Below are positions 4,949 through 5,004 of a DNA stretch of 5,004 nucleotides, one piece after another; position 1 is the first letter of the stretch; every line of letters starts with the position of its first letter. The notes beneath the pieces were generated by a model. The model searched no databases and had not been told where the DNA came from. It saw only the letters and a program-made list of their open reading frames with translations. Both the position numbers and the translations under genes were made by a program. Origin of the DNA: Methanoregulaceae archaeon (GTDB lineage Archaea > Halobacteriota > Methanomicrobia > Methanomicrobiales > Methanospirillaceae); assembly GCA_025453715.1 (NCBI GenBank), contig JALOPT010000135.1, positions 1-5,004 of the forward strand, written 5' to 3'.

Positions 4949-5004
4949 TTATAATTCGACCCTGGTCACAACACCATGGATCCTATCCGAAGGTAGCTTG
5001 TAAA
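4949..5004 (-). CDS. Possible C-terminal end of a gene entering from the right edge
   Basis: On the minus strand one frame is open from the window edge to a TAA at 4949-4951 and encodes the 17 residues YKLPSDRIHGVVTRVEL. The other two frames hit stops after 6 and 12 codons. The peptide has a balanced, protein-like composition (alternating hydrophobic and charged residues, as in a terminal beta strand). It also has the expected convergent arrangement with the plus-strand gene ending at 4747, and a T6 tract follows on its strand. The fragment is far too short to name a family, and chance openness of 17 codons is not unlikely. Confidence 0.35.
   Translation of the reverse strand, partial: YKLPSDRIHGVVTRVEL

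Noticed and set aside
1..5004. CRISPR array, tRNA, rRNA, insertion sequence or defence cassette
   Set aside because: I saw no regularly spaced repeats, no tRNA-like cloverleaf or conserved rRNA sequence, no transposase frame or terminal inverted repeats, and no nuclease, toxin or methylase motifs.

Overview
The window looks like ordinary chromosomal DNA from a mesophilic methanogenic archaeon, probably of the Methanomicrobiales type. This rests on mid G+C content, separate TATA-like boxes ahead of genes, T-rich gene ends, mostly single-gene transcription units, and the style of the membrane and metallophosphoesterase proteins. The assignment is an impression from sequence style, not a database match.

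Layout from left to right: (1) 1-480 (+), the C-terminal part of a multi-membrane transporter resembling the bile acid:sodium symporter (BASS/SBF) family, cut by the window edge; (2) 481-858, a gene-free convergent region with a ten-T tract, a foldable G+C-rich stretch, an A/T-rich stretch and a strong 11-bp stem-loop; (3) 859-1866 (-), a seven-helix DUF389 membrane protein; (4) 1990-2922 (-), a membrane-anchored calcineurin-like metallophosphoesterase with a complete metal-binding motif set; (5) 2923-3213, a divergent intergenic region with TATA boxes and palindromes; (6) 3214-3912 (+), an uncharacterised six-helix membrane protein; (7) 4091-4747 (+), an uncharacterised three-helix protein with a large conserved soluble loop; (8) 4748-5004, a second convergent region, ending in what is probably the last 17 codons of a minus-strand gene.

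All five substantial genes are predicted membrane or membrane-anchored proteins, but the sequence does not link them into one pathway. The two minus-strand genes may be partly co-transcribed, because no T-rich terminator follows the phosphoesterase on its own strand, although a possible TATA box lies ahead of the DUF389 gene. The two plus-strand genes appear to be independent units. I see no CRISPR array, tRNA, rRNA, insertion sequence, toxin-antitoxin pair or defence gene. The points most worth a second look are the stem-loop at 787-826, the palindromes in the divergent promoter region, and the two conserved membrane families of unknown function. I do not find convincing evidence of a new system.
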